Assembly: GCA_001414485.1 (NCBI GenBank)
Contig: LLEY01000007.1
Location: forward strand, 620,001 to 684,000
Source of the DNA: Calycina herbarum
Lineage: Eukaryota > Ascomycota > Leotiomycetes > Helotiales > Pezizellaceae
Length of the DNA stretch: 64,000 nt
Direction of reading: 5' to 3'
The notes under the pieces were generated by a model. That model saw nothing but the letters and a program-made list of their open reading frames with translations, made no database searches and was not told the origin of the DNA. This document shows positions 46,940-59,076 of the stretch, piece by piece. The translations under genes were made by a program, and so were the position numbers. The stretch's first letter is position 1, and each line of letters begins with the position of its first letter.

Positions 46940-49900
46940 ATGAAATTTGCCAAAGAATTGGAGCAGGACCTAGTCCCAGGTCAGTGATGGTTTCAACAGA
47001 AATACCATATCAAGTCCTAACAATGCTTTCACTGCAGAATGGCGTGCCAAATATCTCGACTACAAAGCTGGAAAGAAACATGTTAAAGCCATCGCAAGAG
47101 CGGCGCATCGAATGAATGCAACACCTGCAAGTGGAATTGCGAATGGGAAAGGCAATGCGCCCCTTCAACCCTCGAATCGAAGTTTATATGGAGCCACATC
47201 CCCCTTCAACCCCAAGGTTCGCACTCCTTCGGCCTTACGACGATATAGTAATGCGGACAGGGGACCTGGGGAACCTCTTCGAACATCGCCAGCACCCATT
47301 GGCGCAGATTCTCGACCAGATTCTGGGGAATCCAACGATGCTATCAGACCAGCGCCCCGAGGTACACCTGCCATAGCCATCACTCGCAAGGTTGAGTCTC
47401 CAGCAAACGAGGAATCCGCAGGCGCCTATGGAAGCTTTGTGCCTACCCCTCCCAACAAAAAACCGCATCCTTTCGAACTCCCGGCACCTGCAATTACTCC
47501 TGACCTTGCTAGACGTAGCACCGAATCCTTCAATGTTCCGCCCAAACGACTCCCTCCACCTATTCGAACCTCTACCTTCAATGACCCCGCAAACGCCTAT
47601 GAAGTTGGCCCTACCTCTCCTCCTCCAAAATCGGGGTTTGCTTCATTGCGGGATCGATTGGTGCATAACCACAATCCGAAAGTCCGTCGAATCTTTACTT
47701 CGACAGGAGCTCCCTTGGAGCCATCAGAGGTAAGAAGGATAGATACCGACATGGTGGCATTCGACCAGGTGAGAATTAAGCAAAAGGAATTTTTCAAATG
47801 GATGGACAAAGAACTGGACAAGGTTGAGACTTTTTATAAATCCAAAGAAGATGAGTCGGGTGGACGACTCAATATTCTACGTGAGCAGTTGCACGAAATG
47901 AGGAATCGGAGAATAGAAGAGGTTGCACTAGTACAACAGGCAAAACATTTGCACAAGCGAGACGATTCTCCCACCTTTGGCTCCGCTCGCGTGCCTTCAG
48001 ATGATAGCGGCAAAAAAGACAAGCCTCAGAATTCCTGGCTGGATCCATTAGGGAGAATTATGGAAGGTGCAAAAGCTAAAGCATTTGGGCCTCATCCGGG
48101 CTCCAATTCGAAAGCACTGCAGAGCATGACTGCTTCTCCTGCCATACAACCTCACACGCAAGGCGATCATGCGGACCAGGTTCGTGACTACGTTCGTCGA
48201 CCACCTCAATTTGAAGTTGTACCATATCGTACTGCTAAAAGAAAGTTAAAACTTGCCCTTCAGGAATACTACCGTGGTATGGAACTCCTCAAATCATACG
48301 CCTTACTCAACCGGACGGCATTCCGAAAAATCAACAAAAAGTATGACAAGGCCATTGATGCTCACCCGCCACTGAGATACATGTCAGAGAAGGTCAACAA
48401 GGCCTGGTTTGTACAAAGTGATGTCCTGGATGGGCATCTCCATGCCGTCGAGGACCTGTATGCCCGTTATTTTGAACGTGGAAATCACAAAGTCGCTGTC
48501 GGCAAACTGAGAAGCGCACCTGGAAAGAAAGCCGATCAGTCTGCAAGTGCGTTCCAAAACGGCATACTGATTGGAACTGGAGCTGTCTTTTCCATTCAAG
48601 GCGTCATTTATGGCCGTGATTTACTTTGGGATTCGGATCCCACGATCGTGGTACAAACAAGCTATCTACTTCAAATTTATGGTGGATATTTTCTTGCTCT
48701 CTATTTATTTTGCTGGTTCTGCTTGGATTGCAGCATTTGGACACGCCACAAGATCAACTACACATTTGTGTTTGAATTTGATCCTAGGCACAATTTGGAT
48801 TGGCGACAGTTAGCGGAGTTTCCATCATTACTCGTTCTCGTTTTTGGTTTATTTTTATGGGTTAACTTTACCCGTTATGGGTCTCCTGAGATGTATATTT
48901 ACTTCCCAGTTATTCTTATCTTTGTCACGGTGGTTTTGATATTCTTTCCTGGGCCGGTACTATACCATAGAAGTAGAAAATGGTTTGTTTACTCACATGT
49001 AAGTTCACCGACCCCTTCCTGGAATCTCATGCTAACATACTCTTCTAGTGGCGTTTGCTTTTAGCTGGATTATACCCCGTGGAATTTCGCGATTTCTTTT
49101 TAGGTGACATGTACTGCTCGTTAACCTATTTTATGAGCGTAAGTTCCTTCTCCTTCAGAAATCATTCTCTAGCTAACGAATTTCACAGAACATCGAACTC
49201 TTCTTCTGTTTATACGCCAATTATTGGAATAATCCATCACAATGCAATTCCACACACTCTAGACTTCTTGGATTCTTCTCAGCATTGCCTGCAATTTGGC
49301 GGGCTCTTCAGTGCATAAGACGTTACTACGATACTCGAAATATCTTCCCGCATCTTGTCAATTGTGGGAAATATTGCTTTACCATTGCATATTGCGCAAC
49401 GCTTAGTATGTATCGAATCGACCAAACTACGAGCAAATTAGCGATATTCTCTACCATCGCGACCATCAACTCAATCTATGCCTCGATCTGGGATCTCCTA
49501 ATGGATTGGTCAGTCCTCCAACCCGACGCCTCCAAACCTCTCCTCCGCGACGTCCGTGGCTTCAAAAACACCTGGTGGTACTACGGCGCCATGATCATCG
49601 ATCCCATTCTTCGCTTCAACTGGATATTCTACTCGATGTATACCCACGATCTGCAACATAGCACATTCGTCTCCTTCGCCGTGGCATTCTCCGAGGTCAC
49701 ACGTCGTGGAATTTGGACTCTTTTTAGGGTGGAAAATGAACACTGCTCTAATGTTGCAAGATTCAAAGCTTCGAGGGATGTCCCACTTCCGTATTCCTTC
49801 CTTGATGAATCGGAAGAGGACTTTGAACGGCAGGACACCGCGGTCCCTGAATCCGAGACCCCAATAACTCCGACATTAACGAGGCATAGAAGTCATGCAG

Positions 49901-50190
49901 GAACAGGGCTTGAGGCTCAAGTTACGGATGGTGGGAGTTTGAGACGAAGACCGACCCCGGTGAGGACTTTTACTATGGTTATTGCGAATGCGCACACGCA
50001 GGATTTTGAGAGGAAGAAGAAGCCTGGGGTGGGGGATAGTGATAGTCCGGCGAATCGGAGGCGAGATGAAGATGCGGCAGATGCGGTCGAGGATGCGGAG
50101 AGTAGTGATGAGGATGATGGGGATGATGCGCAGGATATTATTGATGCTGAGGAGTTGATAAGGGTTAGGACTAAGGGTCAGGGGAATTGA
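46940..50190 (+). CDS. SPX-EXS protein, SYG1/XPR1 phosphate exporter
   Basis: Four exons, 46940-46979, 47038-48998, 49049-49138 and 49189-50190, encode about 1030 residues. The SPX domain starts at Met1 with MKFAKELEQDLVPEWRAKYL, rebuilt across intron 1, and continues after a long Pro/Ser-rich insert with KQKEFFKWMDKELDKVETFY and ALQEYYRGMELLKSYALLN. Multiple membrane spans and the EXS domain follow (FSALPAIWRALQCIRRYYDT, NGGKY-like CGKY, DWSVLQPDA, RFNWIFY, EVTRRGIWTLFRVENEH). The tail is acidic (ED/DD runs). It should export inorganic phosphate, controlled by inositol pyrophosphate binding at SPX, at the plasma or Golgi membrane. Intact. Confidence 0.95.
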
Positions 50191-50877
50191 GTGGATGTTA
50201 GGGATCAGTGGAGTTGAGGGGAGTGGAGGGGATTTGGGATACATAGATTTTTCCTTTTTGGATATACTTTTTATTCTTAGATTATTATTTATTATTAGCG
50301 TGAAGGAAATGCAAATAGAGTTATACCTAGGTGGGCGTTGACTACTCGCGATGGAGTTGGTGCAGTATCAAGGGATCAACGATTTGGCGCGCGGCTGAGA
50401 ACGAGATCCAGAAAGGTGGGGCTTCAATGACTACCTGAATTGAGGTCGTTCCTTCCCTCATTGCTCGACTGGATGACCTCGACCAACTTCCACCAGATTC
50501 AGGTGATGGGACTCGAGGTCGCTCCTTCTTCATACCTCGATCTTGATCCTGTGTCATCGTGACGAAAACAAGACAAGGAGGGAAGGTACGATGGACGGTC
50601 TACAGGAGCCGCTTCAGCAACCTCAGCTCAACGAAAGCCTACAACAAGTTTGAAATCAAGGTTATAAACGACCCCATTGTCAGGAAAAGAAGATTAACAT
50701 TTTTCATATGTAGGCACACTGATCTACATGAACATCGAGGTCCAAAAAGGCTTCTCCAAGATGAAAAGGAAAGAAACGCCATGTCCCAACTCCCAATCCG
50801 AATCCCGCCAACCTCATCCTTTTTGTCACTCTACGTTATACATCATACATCGCCATCCCCCCCCCCCCCCCCCCCCT
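50191..50877. other. convergent intergenic region
   Basis: About 690 bases between SYG1-type and methyltransferase stops, ending in the homopolymer C tract at 50857-50876. No gene is supported. Confidence 0.35.
50857..50876. repeat. 20-base poly-C tract beside a stop codon
   Basis: Twenty uninterrupted C lie one base away from the methyltransferase stop (TAG, 50880-50878), so the transcript's 3' UTR would begin with about twenty G. The length is likely to vary or be misread. Confidence 0.8.
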
Positions 50878-52182
50878 CTAAATCTCAATCTCCTTCTTGA
50901 AGAAGGCGCAAATCTCCTCCCCGCATTCAATACTCCTCATCTCAGTCGCAACCTCATGTTTCTGCGCCGGCGCCCCGCCAAGATTAACATTCAAATCATC
51001 GAGTAACTCCATGATCATGTGCATCATCGTCTTCTTGACCCCAGCACCACCGCCGTATTTCTCGATGTAAGAGGTTGCTAGGTCCTCGCAGAAATAGATA
51101 CCGCCTGGTACCACGATGGGGAAGAGTGTGTTGAGGGACACGATTTGTTGGTTCATTGTGTGGCCCCCGTCGTCGATTATTATGTCGAAGCCGCCGCCCG
51201 ATTGGGCGATGAAGGAGTTGAGGAAGGAGACGTCTTCTTGGGAGCCGGTGAAGACTTTGGCGTCTGTTATGTTCTGGGGTGGTGGGTTAGAGGGGTGATT
51301 GGGATGGGGATTACTAGGTAGGGGGGGTGAAGCTTTCGGAAACCGAGGGGCCGGGATGGAGGGACATGGATGGGGTAAGACTTACTGCTGACCATTTCTC
51401 TACGCATTCGGCGTCATATTCGATGTAATACTATTCGGTGAGTCGAGTCAGCATCGATTTTCTTTCTTATCTCGTGATGTGGTGGAGTGGGGGGGTAAGC
51501 TGTACGAAGGGACGTGGAGGGACGGAACGTACCATGTCGACGTTGGGGAAGAACTCGAGCCAAGTGTGATAAGATTTTCCGGGTCCGTAATTCATGCTAT
51601 AAACAGGTTAGTTTAATTCTCTTTCGTAAGTTGAGGTGCGGAAATTGACAGGAATGAACGAGGGATGGTGGAATTTTCTTACTCGCAACCGAGGCCGATC
51701 TCGAGCATTTTGAGGGGCTCATCTCGGATGGGCTCCATATATTTCTCGTACACTTGAGTTTCTTGGTTAGAATTTGGATTTTTGCTTTTCGGGGGAAATG
51801 TGAACTTACTGTAATGGTAGTTGTGAGTGGTTACTTTGTCCGTTCCCCATTTGTTCGCGATCTCAGTAAAACTTGGACGATCCTTCTGGCCACCATTTCC
51901 TGATGGAATGTGGTTCATATCAACCTCTGGATAAGGTTTCGAGGAAGTCGAAGAATGCGCTGAAGAATCCCCATGCTTGGTGGCCTCCACGACACTTGGT
52001 TTATACGCCGTCGCAAGTTGTTCGTCGCTGTTTGTTGGGGGTGCGGCAGTTTCGTTGTGAGAGGAGCCTTGGAGGGCGGAGAGGTATTCAGGACGACCTT
52101 GGAGATTCCATAATGTTGCGAAGAGGAAGATGATTCCTACGCATGCGCTGATGGAAATGATGTTGAAAGATTTGACAGCCAT
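50878..52182 (-). CDS. membrane-anchored class I SAM methyltransferase (MycE-like)
   Basis: Five exons, 52182-51810, 51752-51683, 51596-51533, 51430-51386 and 51273-50878, join to 315 residues. One N-terminal membrane span (about 8-27) and a Ser/Thr-rich stem suggest a type II protein of the secretory pathway. The catalytic domain has the SAM loop MLEIGLGCD (140-148), then YYIEYDAEC (motif II) and FDIIIDDGGHTMNQQ with acidic residues like the metal-binding Asp pair of MycE-type O-methyltransferases, then PGGIYFCEDL. The arrangement KWGTDK before motif I is shared with that group. The acceptor is probably a sugar or glycan hydroxyl, but this is inference. Confidence 0.82.
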
Positions 52183-54398
52183 AATGAACGGTTTTAGCGC
52201 ATTTGCGTTTGTTGTAACGATGGGATGATGCGTTTGGAAGAGTTGAATCTTATGAGGCTGAGGGTGGAAAAGGGTTCTAGATTTGATGGAGATGGAGATA
52301 TTAGATGGATGGGATGGACGGTTTCTGCTAGTGAGTGACAATACCAAAACCAACAAAACAAGAAAAAACGGAGTGTAGGAAAAAGAGTGATGAGGAGAGA
52401 TTCAATCAGAGGAGAGAGGAGGAATGTCTTGCTATCATTACTTGACGTGAGAGAGAACCCACCCCCTTGACCCAACCAGACCGGCCCCCTTGCGTCGTGG
52501 ATGACAGTTTGATCCAAGGGGGCTTATCACCGTTACACCAAGAATAACGCCAAAGGACTGCTTGCGTTGGATCAGCTTCACGGATACCGTTCCTAGAACG
52601 GAATTTCCCCTCTGTGCAATTGCTTGGCTGGGCTTTTTTTGGTTGTTGGTTGGTTGGTTCGTTTGCGGTCAGAGAAGCATGTGGCGTCTTTACGGGACAG
52701 CTAGGCTTCGTCTGAATGTGGCAATGCGGTAGGCCAACGTGGCATTGGATGGTAAAATTAGATCTCTCTTTCTTGAGAATAGGTCTCCCGCAGGAGATGT
52801 GTGAATTGTGGCGTATTGCTGGGTTTTTTGGTTTGTTTGCGATTGGTGCATTGGGGCGGGCTGTAGGAAAAAAGCGCTTCCTCGCATATTTTGGTGTTAC
52901 ATAGGGATTGCGTTACGGGAGAATTCCCCGGTTTGAGAATGATATGACGTTAGCAAATGCAAGATACTACCTTTTCAAACTGTTTATGGAAGGTGGAATG
53001 GAATAAATTGAAATGATTGTTGGAATGTTGAAGTATTGAACTTTCCAAAGTCGATAGGATTCTAGAAGTTCAATGGAAGAGCGGGAGTAAGGAGATCTGA
53101 CCACCTAAGAGAATAGCCAAGCTTGTCACCGGTATTCTGGGGAACATGGGGATATGTATCATGTTGTCCGACATTCGCGTTACAAACTCGTCTACCGATG
53201 GCATTTTCACATGTAGTCAGCAATTCGGAAATAATCTGGGTTGGAGATGTATACCAGTTATCGAATTCCACGGTGTACAAGGAAGGTATATTTTTATGCG
53301 TGGAAATTACACAGCATCCTACGTATCAAGCCTTATGGTGTTACGATGAGAAGACCCGGAAACATCGTGTTTGGTGTTGATTGAAGAAAGTTGGGGAGCG
53401 GCTGTGTGCAAGCGAGGTATTCTCATTGGATGCCACGAACTTCATAGACTGATGCCTGAAGGGTACCGGCAGGATGGGGCAGCCTTACTCGTTACGAGGA
53501 CGGTTCCTTCGTACGTATTTCAATCTCATGCCAGGCCGTGGTCGTGGGGTGATTGGATGTCGTACATAGGTGTTCAGTCGAAAGATAAGTGTGCAACGTA
53601 AAATGTGTAATCTCCTCCTCTTTTTGCGGTGGATGGGAAAATGGACAGTTTACCGCTCGGCCTGCCTGCCTTCCTTTTCTTCACTTCCTCTTTTCGACAT
53701 TACGAGTGCATTACTTGTACGAGCAGTCACCTTGCAGATCATTCCACCAAAAGCAAACAAAAGAAGCCAAGGGATCGTCAGAACTACGACACATCCTCTG
53801 ATACCGCCTCGCCTTGACTTCAGAACTCTGAGAAGGCTGAGAAGAGTGCTGCAGGAAACAGCAGTTTCAGTCCCTCATACTCGTTAATTATTAAATAGGG
53901 GTGGGCAGTTGGAACGCTGAGGAACGTGTCTCTACAACTAAATCCCGTGTGATTGACCTGCATTCCAGGGGTCAATCAGTCAGTCATCGCGGGGGGTTGC
54001 ATTTCGCCGCAGTGAATGATATATTTTGGGGTTTACTAGTACAGCTGCAGCCACTCAATATCACGAAACGCCCACTCGGGTCACTCTCACACTGTTGGTT
54101 CACCAGGATGTGTTGGGCGTGCTCCCTGTTGCCCCCTGTGCCCGATTCCCTGGAGCTGATGTGTGACCGGCCATTCAGGGGCTTCCCTTGCACCAACAGT
54201 GGAACCCCTAGCTTGGCTCTCCCCACCTGGAGCCCACCACCCGAACAGCTACAGTTACAAATACATACTAACAACTCTATGATGCCAGACGACTGAATAC
54301 ACTAGTAACAAAACCACATTCGTTGAATCTCTCTCTCAACGTTTCTCGTCTTTCTTTTTTGGCAACTTTCAACACGCCTGTCGGAAAACAACACAATC
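52183..54398. other. 2.2-kb intergenic region
   Basis: It lies between divergent genes. Short frames at 52690-54296 have no conserved features and no consistent codon pattern. Upstream signals of both genes must lie here. No RNA gene or repeat was recognised. Confidence 0.35.
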
Positions 54399-56127
54399 AT
54401 GGAATTCTACCAACTCAACTTCGCCATCTTCGTGGTGCTTAATGCGGTACTGGCTTATCGGGAATACAGACAGACGGAGGTGCCACAAACGGAGAAGGAA
54501 AGCAGTGCAAGGAAACTGGTTGCTTCGAATGATAATAAGGCCTTGTTGAAGACCTTTAAATGGAGATTTCTACCAATTTATTTATTGGTTAATGGAGCGG
54601 ATTGGTTGCAGGTACGTCGTCTAAGGGATAGAGTTGGAGTATGCATCTACTGACTTGCATATTAGGGACCATATATTTATCCTCTTTACAAAGGTATGAA
54701 TTGTTTTCTTGGTGTTTTGATGCGCACCTCTCTTGGTAGTGTCATTAAGATATCAATGACGTATTTCAAATTGCAGCTGTGCTAACCTGATATCCATAGA
54801 TGAAAAGGGACTCGCAGAAGAAGTCGTGGCAGCACTTTTCATGACAGGTTTCCTCGCCGCTGCGATATCAGCTTCCTTTACCGGAAAACTGGCAGACAAA
54901 TATGGTCGTCGTTTGGCATGTCTCGCATTCTGCGTAATCTACTCGCTATCCTGCCTCACCCTCCTCACCGACGATATCATTATCCTCTTCATGGGCCGAG
55001 CCTTTGGAGGCATCAGCACAACCCTCATGTATAGCGTTTTCGAAAGCTGGATGGTTACCGAATATAATCAACTCTTCCCCGACGAGCCTGGAAGCACCTT
55101 GAGTGGGATATTCAGTACTATGACGACATTCAATAGTGTGGTTGCTATTTTGGCTGGAGTTATTGCGGAATGGGTGAATGATTTGGTGGGAACTGAGAAG
55201 GCGCCTTTTATGACTGCTGTTGCTGTTTTGGCTACCGCTTTTGTCGCTATTTCTCAGAATTGGGTATGTGATGTTGTTTTGTTCGCTGATGTCAATGCTA
55301 ATTTTGTATCTAGGGTGAGAATTATGGCGATTCTCACAATGCCAAATCGGATGTTGAGAATATGGAACCACCACGAAAGAGCACATGGAAATTGTTCATG
55401 GATGGTAAGAACCTCCCTGAAACCAAACTTGAAATTCATAGAGCTAACTTTCTATCTAGATAAACGATTGATTGCACTTGGTGCCACCTCGTGTTTCTTC
55501 GAAGGCTCAATGTACATCTTCATCTTCTTCAAATTCCCCGCCCTAAAACTCTCCCACAAACTCGCAGGTGGAGATGAAACCGGTAAGTCCACCATCATTT
55601 CTTTCCGAAACAAATTCTAACAGTGAAAACAGATCTCCCCTTCGGCCTAATCTTCGCAATCCTCATGTGCAGCATGATGTTAGGCTCCATGCTCTACAAC
55701 TACATCATCACTTCCCACCCCTCCATCCAACCAACCAAGATTCTCGTCGTCATGTTGACCGTGGCTTCGGCATCTTTCTTCGTCCCTGTCCTCTTCCGCG
55801 ATGAACGACTTACATTCTGGTGTTTCTGCGTTTTCGAGGTTTGTTGTGGGATTTACTTCCCACTTATGGCATATCAGAAAGGAAAGGTTATCGATGATAG
55901 TGTTCGTGCGAATGTTTACGGTTTGATTCGTGTGCCATTGAACGTATTTGTCGTTTTGGTTCTGAGTACCACCAGGGAGGGTATGTTCCCCCTATTCCCC
56001 CTTAGTTTTCTCACATTTTAGAATTTATGCTAATCTTTGTACAGGGACTCAACATCGCGACTTGGTATTTACATGCTGTAGCGGGCTACTTCTTGCCTCT
56101 GTAGCTGTTAACGGGGCATTCTTGTAA
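54399..56127 (+). CDS. MFS transporter of the MFSD5/MOT2 (molybdate-anion) type
   Basis: Seven exons, 54399-54611, 54666-54693, 54800-55263, 55314-55404, 55460-55582, 55633-55980 and 56045-56127, give 449 residues. The frame is kept at every junction and rebuilds WLQGPYIYPLYKDEKGL and SQNWGENYGD. The N-terminal span, GKLADKYGRRLACL (MFS loop 2-3), FMGRAFGGISTTLMYSVFESWMV and FEVCCGIYFPLM are typical of the MFSD5 family, whose algal member MOT2 takes up molybdate. The length matches. Substrate by homology only. Confidence 0.92.
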
Positions 56128-56575
56128 TAGTAAAAACAGGTCCTTGGTGGCATTTTCTCGGCGTTGAATGGATATCCCGAAATAGATGCATTTGGACAAG
56201 AGAATCGTCTTGGATAGACTTTGGGATAGAGTGCTGGGATATGGTGTATGGCGTATAAACCTTCGATTCTATGATAGTAAGAATTTTTTCGAGAATGAAA
56301 TTTACCCTTATTTTCTATCTTTTGGTTCACTTTCATATTGGGCAGTGATTACTTGGGATTGTGAATGGAGAAGCATTGATGTCATCACTTGGTGTTGTGA
56401 AACTCAGTGTTTGGTCCTCTTGACTAGTCCATTCACATCCACTCTAGGGCTCATAAATTCAGTATCTAGGTCAGTATCTAGGCGCCCTTTCTTCATCTTC
56501 CTCACACCCCCAACAATTCAAAGCAAAACAAACCATCGTTCCAACACACCACAACAAAACACCAAACATCAAAAT
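56128..56575. other. intergenic region
   Basis: About 450 bases between the MFS gene and the small Cys-rich frame. A CA/AC-rich stretch (56500-56570) immediately precedes the small gene and could be its leader. Confidence 0.3.
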
Positions 56576-56845
56576 ATGTGTCTCCGCATATTCGAGCTCT
56601 TCTCCTGCGGCCACACAAGCGAGAAACCACTCTACAGAATACGATGCACCTCTCAAATCACCGAACGCTATTTCGACGTACATGTACAATTTTTATGCCC
56701 TGGCAAAAATGGGGAGAAGGGTGTCAAGTTTCTGGGAGGATATAAATGTGAAGCCTGTTGTGAGAGGATGATTTTTGGGAATTCGGAGGAGAATATGGAG
56801 GGGTTGGGTGATGGGGTAGCATGGGGTAGCATGGGGAAGGGATAG
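56576..56845 (+). CDS. small Cys-rich hypothetical protein
   Basis: An 89-residue frame starts MCLRIFELFSCGHTSEKPLY, with Cys and His placed as C-G-H, C (CTSQ), C-P-G and C-EACC, then a Gly-rich end. Small fungal proteins beginning with a C-G-H motif and spaced Cys pairs occur widely and may bind zinc. I do not recognise a named family. The start has an AT/CA-rich leader with a favourable context, and the frame has no interruption. It might be part of a longer transcript or not translated. Confidence 0.5.
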   Translation: MCLRIFELFSCGHTSEKPLYRIRCTSQITERYFDVHVQFLCPGKNGEKGVKFLGGYKCEACCERMIFGNSEENMEGLGDGVAWGSMGKG

Positions 56846-57564
56846 GAAGGTAGCGTAGAGCGGTGGACATCACATTCTAGTGGGATTCTGTACTACTCTG
56901 TACTATTCTACTCTGCGCTGCGTGAGAAGTACTTTGGTAGTAGCTTACTCGGGGACTTGGATTGTTTCTGGATACGGCGGAGGGGAGAACGGATTGAGCA
57001 TGACGTTTATTGTTTGCTTGGTTTTTCATGTCGAAACTTCAAAGTGGAAATTAAGTAATAAGACTCTTTCTTTTTTTCTATGCAAATATTTAAGGCTTGT
57101 TTTTATACCATCCCTCATTTTCGCACTTTTGTTATTTTTTTGGTTTATGCCCCCCACCTGTGCTGGCCGACCACGGAGGCTGGGGAAAGATGCAGATTGC
57201 GTCCCTTTGACTTTTGGGAATCAGATGTGTGGTTCCCCGCTCTCTTTCCATGGACAAGTCAAGTTTTCTCAACATTTGTACTCAAAACTTTACTTTGCAT
57301 TTTCTTCATTCGCAAATATTCCCATTGATGCATTTTGAACGGCTGTTGGTGCTTTCTAAGTCTTTATTTATTCTCTGCCATATTTCGGCATGGACTACAC
57401 TGAATCCTTTTGTCGACAATACAAACCTCTCTGTTGAGTCCTTTAATACTTGAATCATAAAGGAGCAGTCTCAATTTATTCTTGCTTTTTGGAGTACACT
57501 TTAAACAACAACCCAGGAGAGTCCGTTCATAATAGAACTGCGTTCCCCCCATCAGCAGCAACCT
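56846..57564. other. intergenic region
   Basis: About 720 bases, T-rich in places. Frames at 56880-57338 show no conserved sequence. Confidence 0.3.
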
Positions 57565-58385
57565 TTGACGATGACGGCCACTTCTACACGAGCTTGCGGG
57601 CATCTCATCTCCAACACAACTTTTGCCATTATCAAACAAAACCAAATCCCTCTCGCCCAACGTCTGCTCGCTCTTCAATTTCTCAGTACAGGAGAATTTC
57701 CTCAAGGCATCGTCAGCGAACTCGAACTCGAACTCTATTCCTTCCCCGATAACTAGGCTCAAACTCTGAACGGAGCGTTCTTCTCCGAAAAGCTTCTACG
57801 ACGTATTTATCGGTCCCATCTGGTTCGAGGAAATGGAGGAGATGCTGGGCTATTGGTCATACGAAATAACGGCTATTCGGCTCCAGCCAATCCCCCGTCC
57901 TGGCGAACATTGGAAGAAGGACGACGCGATAGAATTCATCTCCACCTTGCTTCATGAGATGCTCCACGCCTACTTTGCTGCATCTGTCCATCGTGACTGC
58001 TGGATCGGTGGGGAAAACGGAATGCTTGGCCACGGACGACCATGGGCCAATGTGGTGGCGAGTATCCAGACCAGAACTCGCTAAATGAGGTTATTCCGTT
58101 TTCCATCCCGTCACATATCCTTCACTCCGCCAAAACTGGGCATGATGGGGGAGGAATGGTCTGCGTCCGCCCGCTGAGGAAATGAAAAACTGGCGTGTCT
58201 CAACGGTTGAAATCTTCGCCTTGATCTTTGATCTGAAGGCTAGATTTCAACTACTGCTTACGTGGTTGATGGCGCCTGTCGCTCTATACATTCTTCTGGG
58301 CGTGGTTTTCCGATTCAAGAGGGTCAAAGTATTGGTTCCCGTGGTCTCGGCTTGCTTGCTCTTGCCCGAACTTGGCTACATTTGA
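57565..58385 (+). pseudogene. SprT-like zincin family member 4, decayed
   Basis: The N-terminal frame has LAQRLLALQFLSTGEFPQGI, matching LAKRLDSDTLDFFERGEIPQGI of member 3. It stops at TAG 57754-57756, where members 3 and 5 have Trp (DWAKAFDQAFFFGNL and NWAISLDLLFFFRNL). The homologous text AQTLNGAFFSEKLLRRI follows the stop in the same frame. A frameshift then leads to STLLHEMLHAYFAASV (HExxH intact) and GHGRPWANVVAS, followed by another frame break near 58080. The last frame (58182-58385) resembles a membrane-spanning tail. At least three lesions make it non-functional. Confidence 0.75.
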
Positions 58386-59076
58386 CACCATGTCTTGCAG
58401 CGGACCTTCTATCAAATCCATTCTCAGTTCTTCTAAAAAGCAATCGACCCCCCCACCTCAAATTGCATATCTCGCCCTCTCTTTCAAAGTTTGAGCTGTT
58501 TTGCCTTTTCTTTCTGTCGTTAGAGGTTTTGACGTTTGGCGATGCGGGAGTTTGTGAGAGGGTGGTTGGCAGGGTGGTCTGGGAACGTCGAAGGAGAGCA
58601 GGGTCAGTCTCTGTTGTGTAATGGGAGGTGTTAGTTGAGAAGGGGTGCTCCATACTTGATAGAAAATTTGGGGTATTCTTGTCACTTCGTTCCTATCCTT
58701 GGGTTGACTTCAGCTTGAGACAAATTGCAACATACCCGATCTTTCAATTGTGCTAAATGTAGTATCTCAGGTTCAAGACCTAAACAAGAGAGTTTCTTGA
58801 CCAACTTCCATTGTCTCTTGTCGCTTGGCAACTCTTTATCCTGTGTTACCATAACTTGCGACAAAGGGTCCAAACAATGTATTCAGAAAGTCTTTATTTT
58901 CTCACAATGCACTTGTTGATTCAAATTACATATTACATCTTGTATACTTCGAGGCATAGTTCTCAAATTTTCACCAATGATTCAAAGCATATAAAATATA
59001 TATTATTCTTTGTGCACATCGACGTACAGTTCTGAAAATTTCATCAATCATCAACGCATCGGTTGAAACTTACAAA
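58386..59076. other. intergenic region between SprT-like members 4 and 5
   Basis: About 690 bases. The last 150 bases before member 5 contain two similar segments (about 58935-58965 and 59010-59050, each ending TTCTCAAATTTTCA/TTCTGAAAATTTCA plus ATCAAT or similar), perhaps a short duplication in the leader. Confidence 0.3.

Noticed and set aside
46605..46943. 112-codon frame between the WW and SYG1-type genes
   Set aside because: It overlaps the SYG1 start, lies in the shared promoter and shows no recognisable sequence.
53062..54296. Several short frames upstream of the MFSD5-type gene
   Set aside because: They overlap on both strands, lack conserved residues and have no consistent codon bias.
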